A stretch of DNA of 64,000 bases from Antedon mediterranea (Eukaryota > Echinodermata > Crinoidea > Comatulida > Antedonidae). Under the pieces are notes generated by a model. It worked only from the letters and a program-made list of their open reading frames with translations, was not told the DNA's origin and did no database searches. A program made the translations under genes and the position numbers. This document shows, in pieces, positions 62,940 through 64,000 of this stretch. The stretch lies in contig NC_092675.1 in assembly GCF_964355755.1 (NCBI RefSeq), positions 17,561,312-17,625,311 of the forward strand. The letters run 5' to 3'. Positions within the stretch are counted from its first letter, which is position 1; each line of letters opens with the position of its first letter.

Positions 62940-63940
62940 GTTAAATGGTTTTTATCTAGATACCTGTTTTGTTTAGGTCTGGTAAATCTGTAATATTACC
63001 TGACAAACAACTTCACCAAGTAGCATACAGTTCGGACAGGAGACTATAGTGTTTTGTATTTGAAACTAATTATATGTGTAGGTAAACAATTATCGACTTT
63101 AACAAATATTTACCCTTGATTTAGAATTACAATGACTACTATTTTAAAACTCGGAATAACACATAAAACTATACAAAAGGAAAAAGATAATCAATGATAA
63201 AAATAATGATTTAATTAAAGAAATTCGTGTTATAAAACTCTTTCAACTGTTTATTGTTATTGCAAAGGTTTTTGTTCTTTGTGTTGTTATTCTTTTTATG
63301 AGGTCAGGAAAGCCGTAGACGTGACCATCAATGTTGATAAATGATAATAATCCTGGTGGCCGCCACGTTCATTTGGAAGACCTTTATCACCACCAAGCTC
63401 GATCAATATCGGTAAATATGCTATTAATTGATAAACCAATATAAAATCACTCAATTTGTGTACATTGTAATTACCAATATATACCAAAAACTAGAACGAC
63501 AGAGATAGTGTATATCAACAGGGACATTGTGAAGCACACACATTTCGAATGTTTGTCACTTGTTACAGGTTGTCACTTTTAACTGTACACTAAAAAAAAA
63601 ATCACATTTTCAAGTTAACATTATCTTATTTATTTTAAGATTTTTGTTAATGAATATACTATTACCTACAATTCATTACTCACTAATATTATGATACCCT
63701 CTCTCTCTATAAGAACATTTTAAAGTTCAAAAGACCCACTTTTATTGCTTCTTTTCTTGTTAGTTAGTCTATAGTTATTTTGGTCAGTAAATACAGGTCC
63801 GCTATACTTTCTTTTTTGTAAGATCTTCTATTAATAGTATTGCTGTATTGTTTCATTATTATATATTACCATTTTTTTTATTGTATTTTTACTATTGATA
63901 GAAATTAAGAAATGTTGAATTAACTTATTCGTAAGTACCG
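62940..63940. other. Right flank, no gene recognised
   Basis: AT-rich. If the promoter at 62.8 kb is real, this would be its first intron; no second exon is identified. Confidence 0.3.
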
Positions 63941-63954
63941 TAAATCTTCTAACC

Positions 63955-64000
63955 CACACTCTAATAGTAACCCACCTTCTAATACTACCCACCTTATAAG
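63955..64000 (+). repeat. Start of a ~17-bp repeat cut by the window edge
   Basis: CTTCTAACCCACACTCTAAT, AGTAACCCACCTTCTAAT and ACTACCCACCTT are three imperfect units. Confidence 0.5.

Overview
This is eukaryotic, animal DNA. It is AT-rich, genes are broken into short exons with GT/AG introns of 0.2 to 7 kb, and introns and flanks are full of transposon remnants, minisatellites and tRNA- and 5S-derived fragments. No bacterial or organellar feature is seen. The repeat types, and the frequent short word AGGCCTA, fit a marine invertebrate, plausibly an echinoderm or another non-vertebrate deuterostome. That placement is inference.

The main gene, on the minus strand from about 35,989 down past 314, is a class IX unconventional myosin (MYO9). 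I placed 22 coding exons; all 21 junctions have GT/AG borders and keep frame, giving 1,566 codons. In order the protein has an N-terminal Ras-associating-like domain, a complete motor (P-loop, switch I, switch II), the large loop-2 insertion typical of class IX, four IQ motifs, a short coiled coil and a long charged tail. The C1 and RhoGAP domains expected of the family are not in the window and should lie beyond its left edge. The 5' end is probably an upstream non-coding exon I cannot place.

A second minus-strand gene (about 41,726 to 43,689) is a five-exon member of an uncharacterised invertebrate family with a Cys/His-containing N-terminus. It appears degenerate: one exon junction is out of phase, a module is missing and a 1-base frameshift breaks a conserved C-terminal motif.

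The rest is mobile and repetitive DNA. There are LINE reverse-transcriptase remnants (1.6, 14.5 and 24.7 kb), TIR-bounded DNA elements (6.2, 15.3, 47.1, 50.5 and 53.4 kb, with related copies at 11.7, 32.4 and 52.5 kb), a broken DIRS-type tyrosine recombinase (61 kb), a ~183-bp satellite (55.8 to 57.4 kb), and several minisatellites. The most unusual feature is a ~46-bp minisatellite (3.9 to 4.8 kb) grown from the exon 20/intron boundary of MYO9. It carries about 20 copies of the exon end plus its 5' splice site. Near the right edge a TATA/initiator pair with bZIP-type sites may be a promoter.
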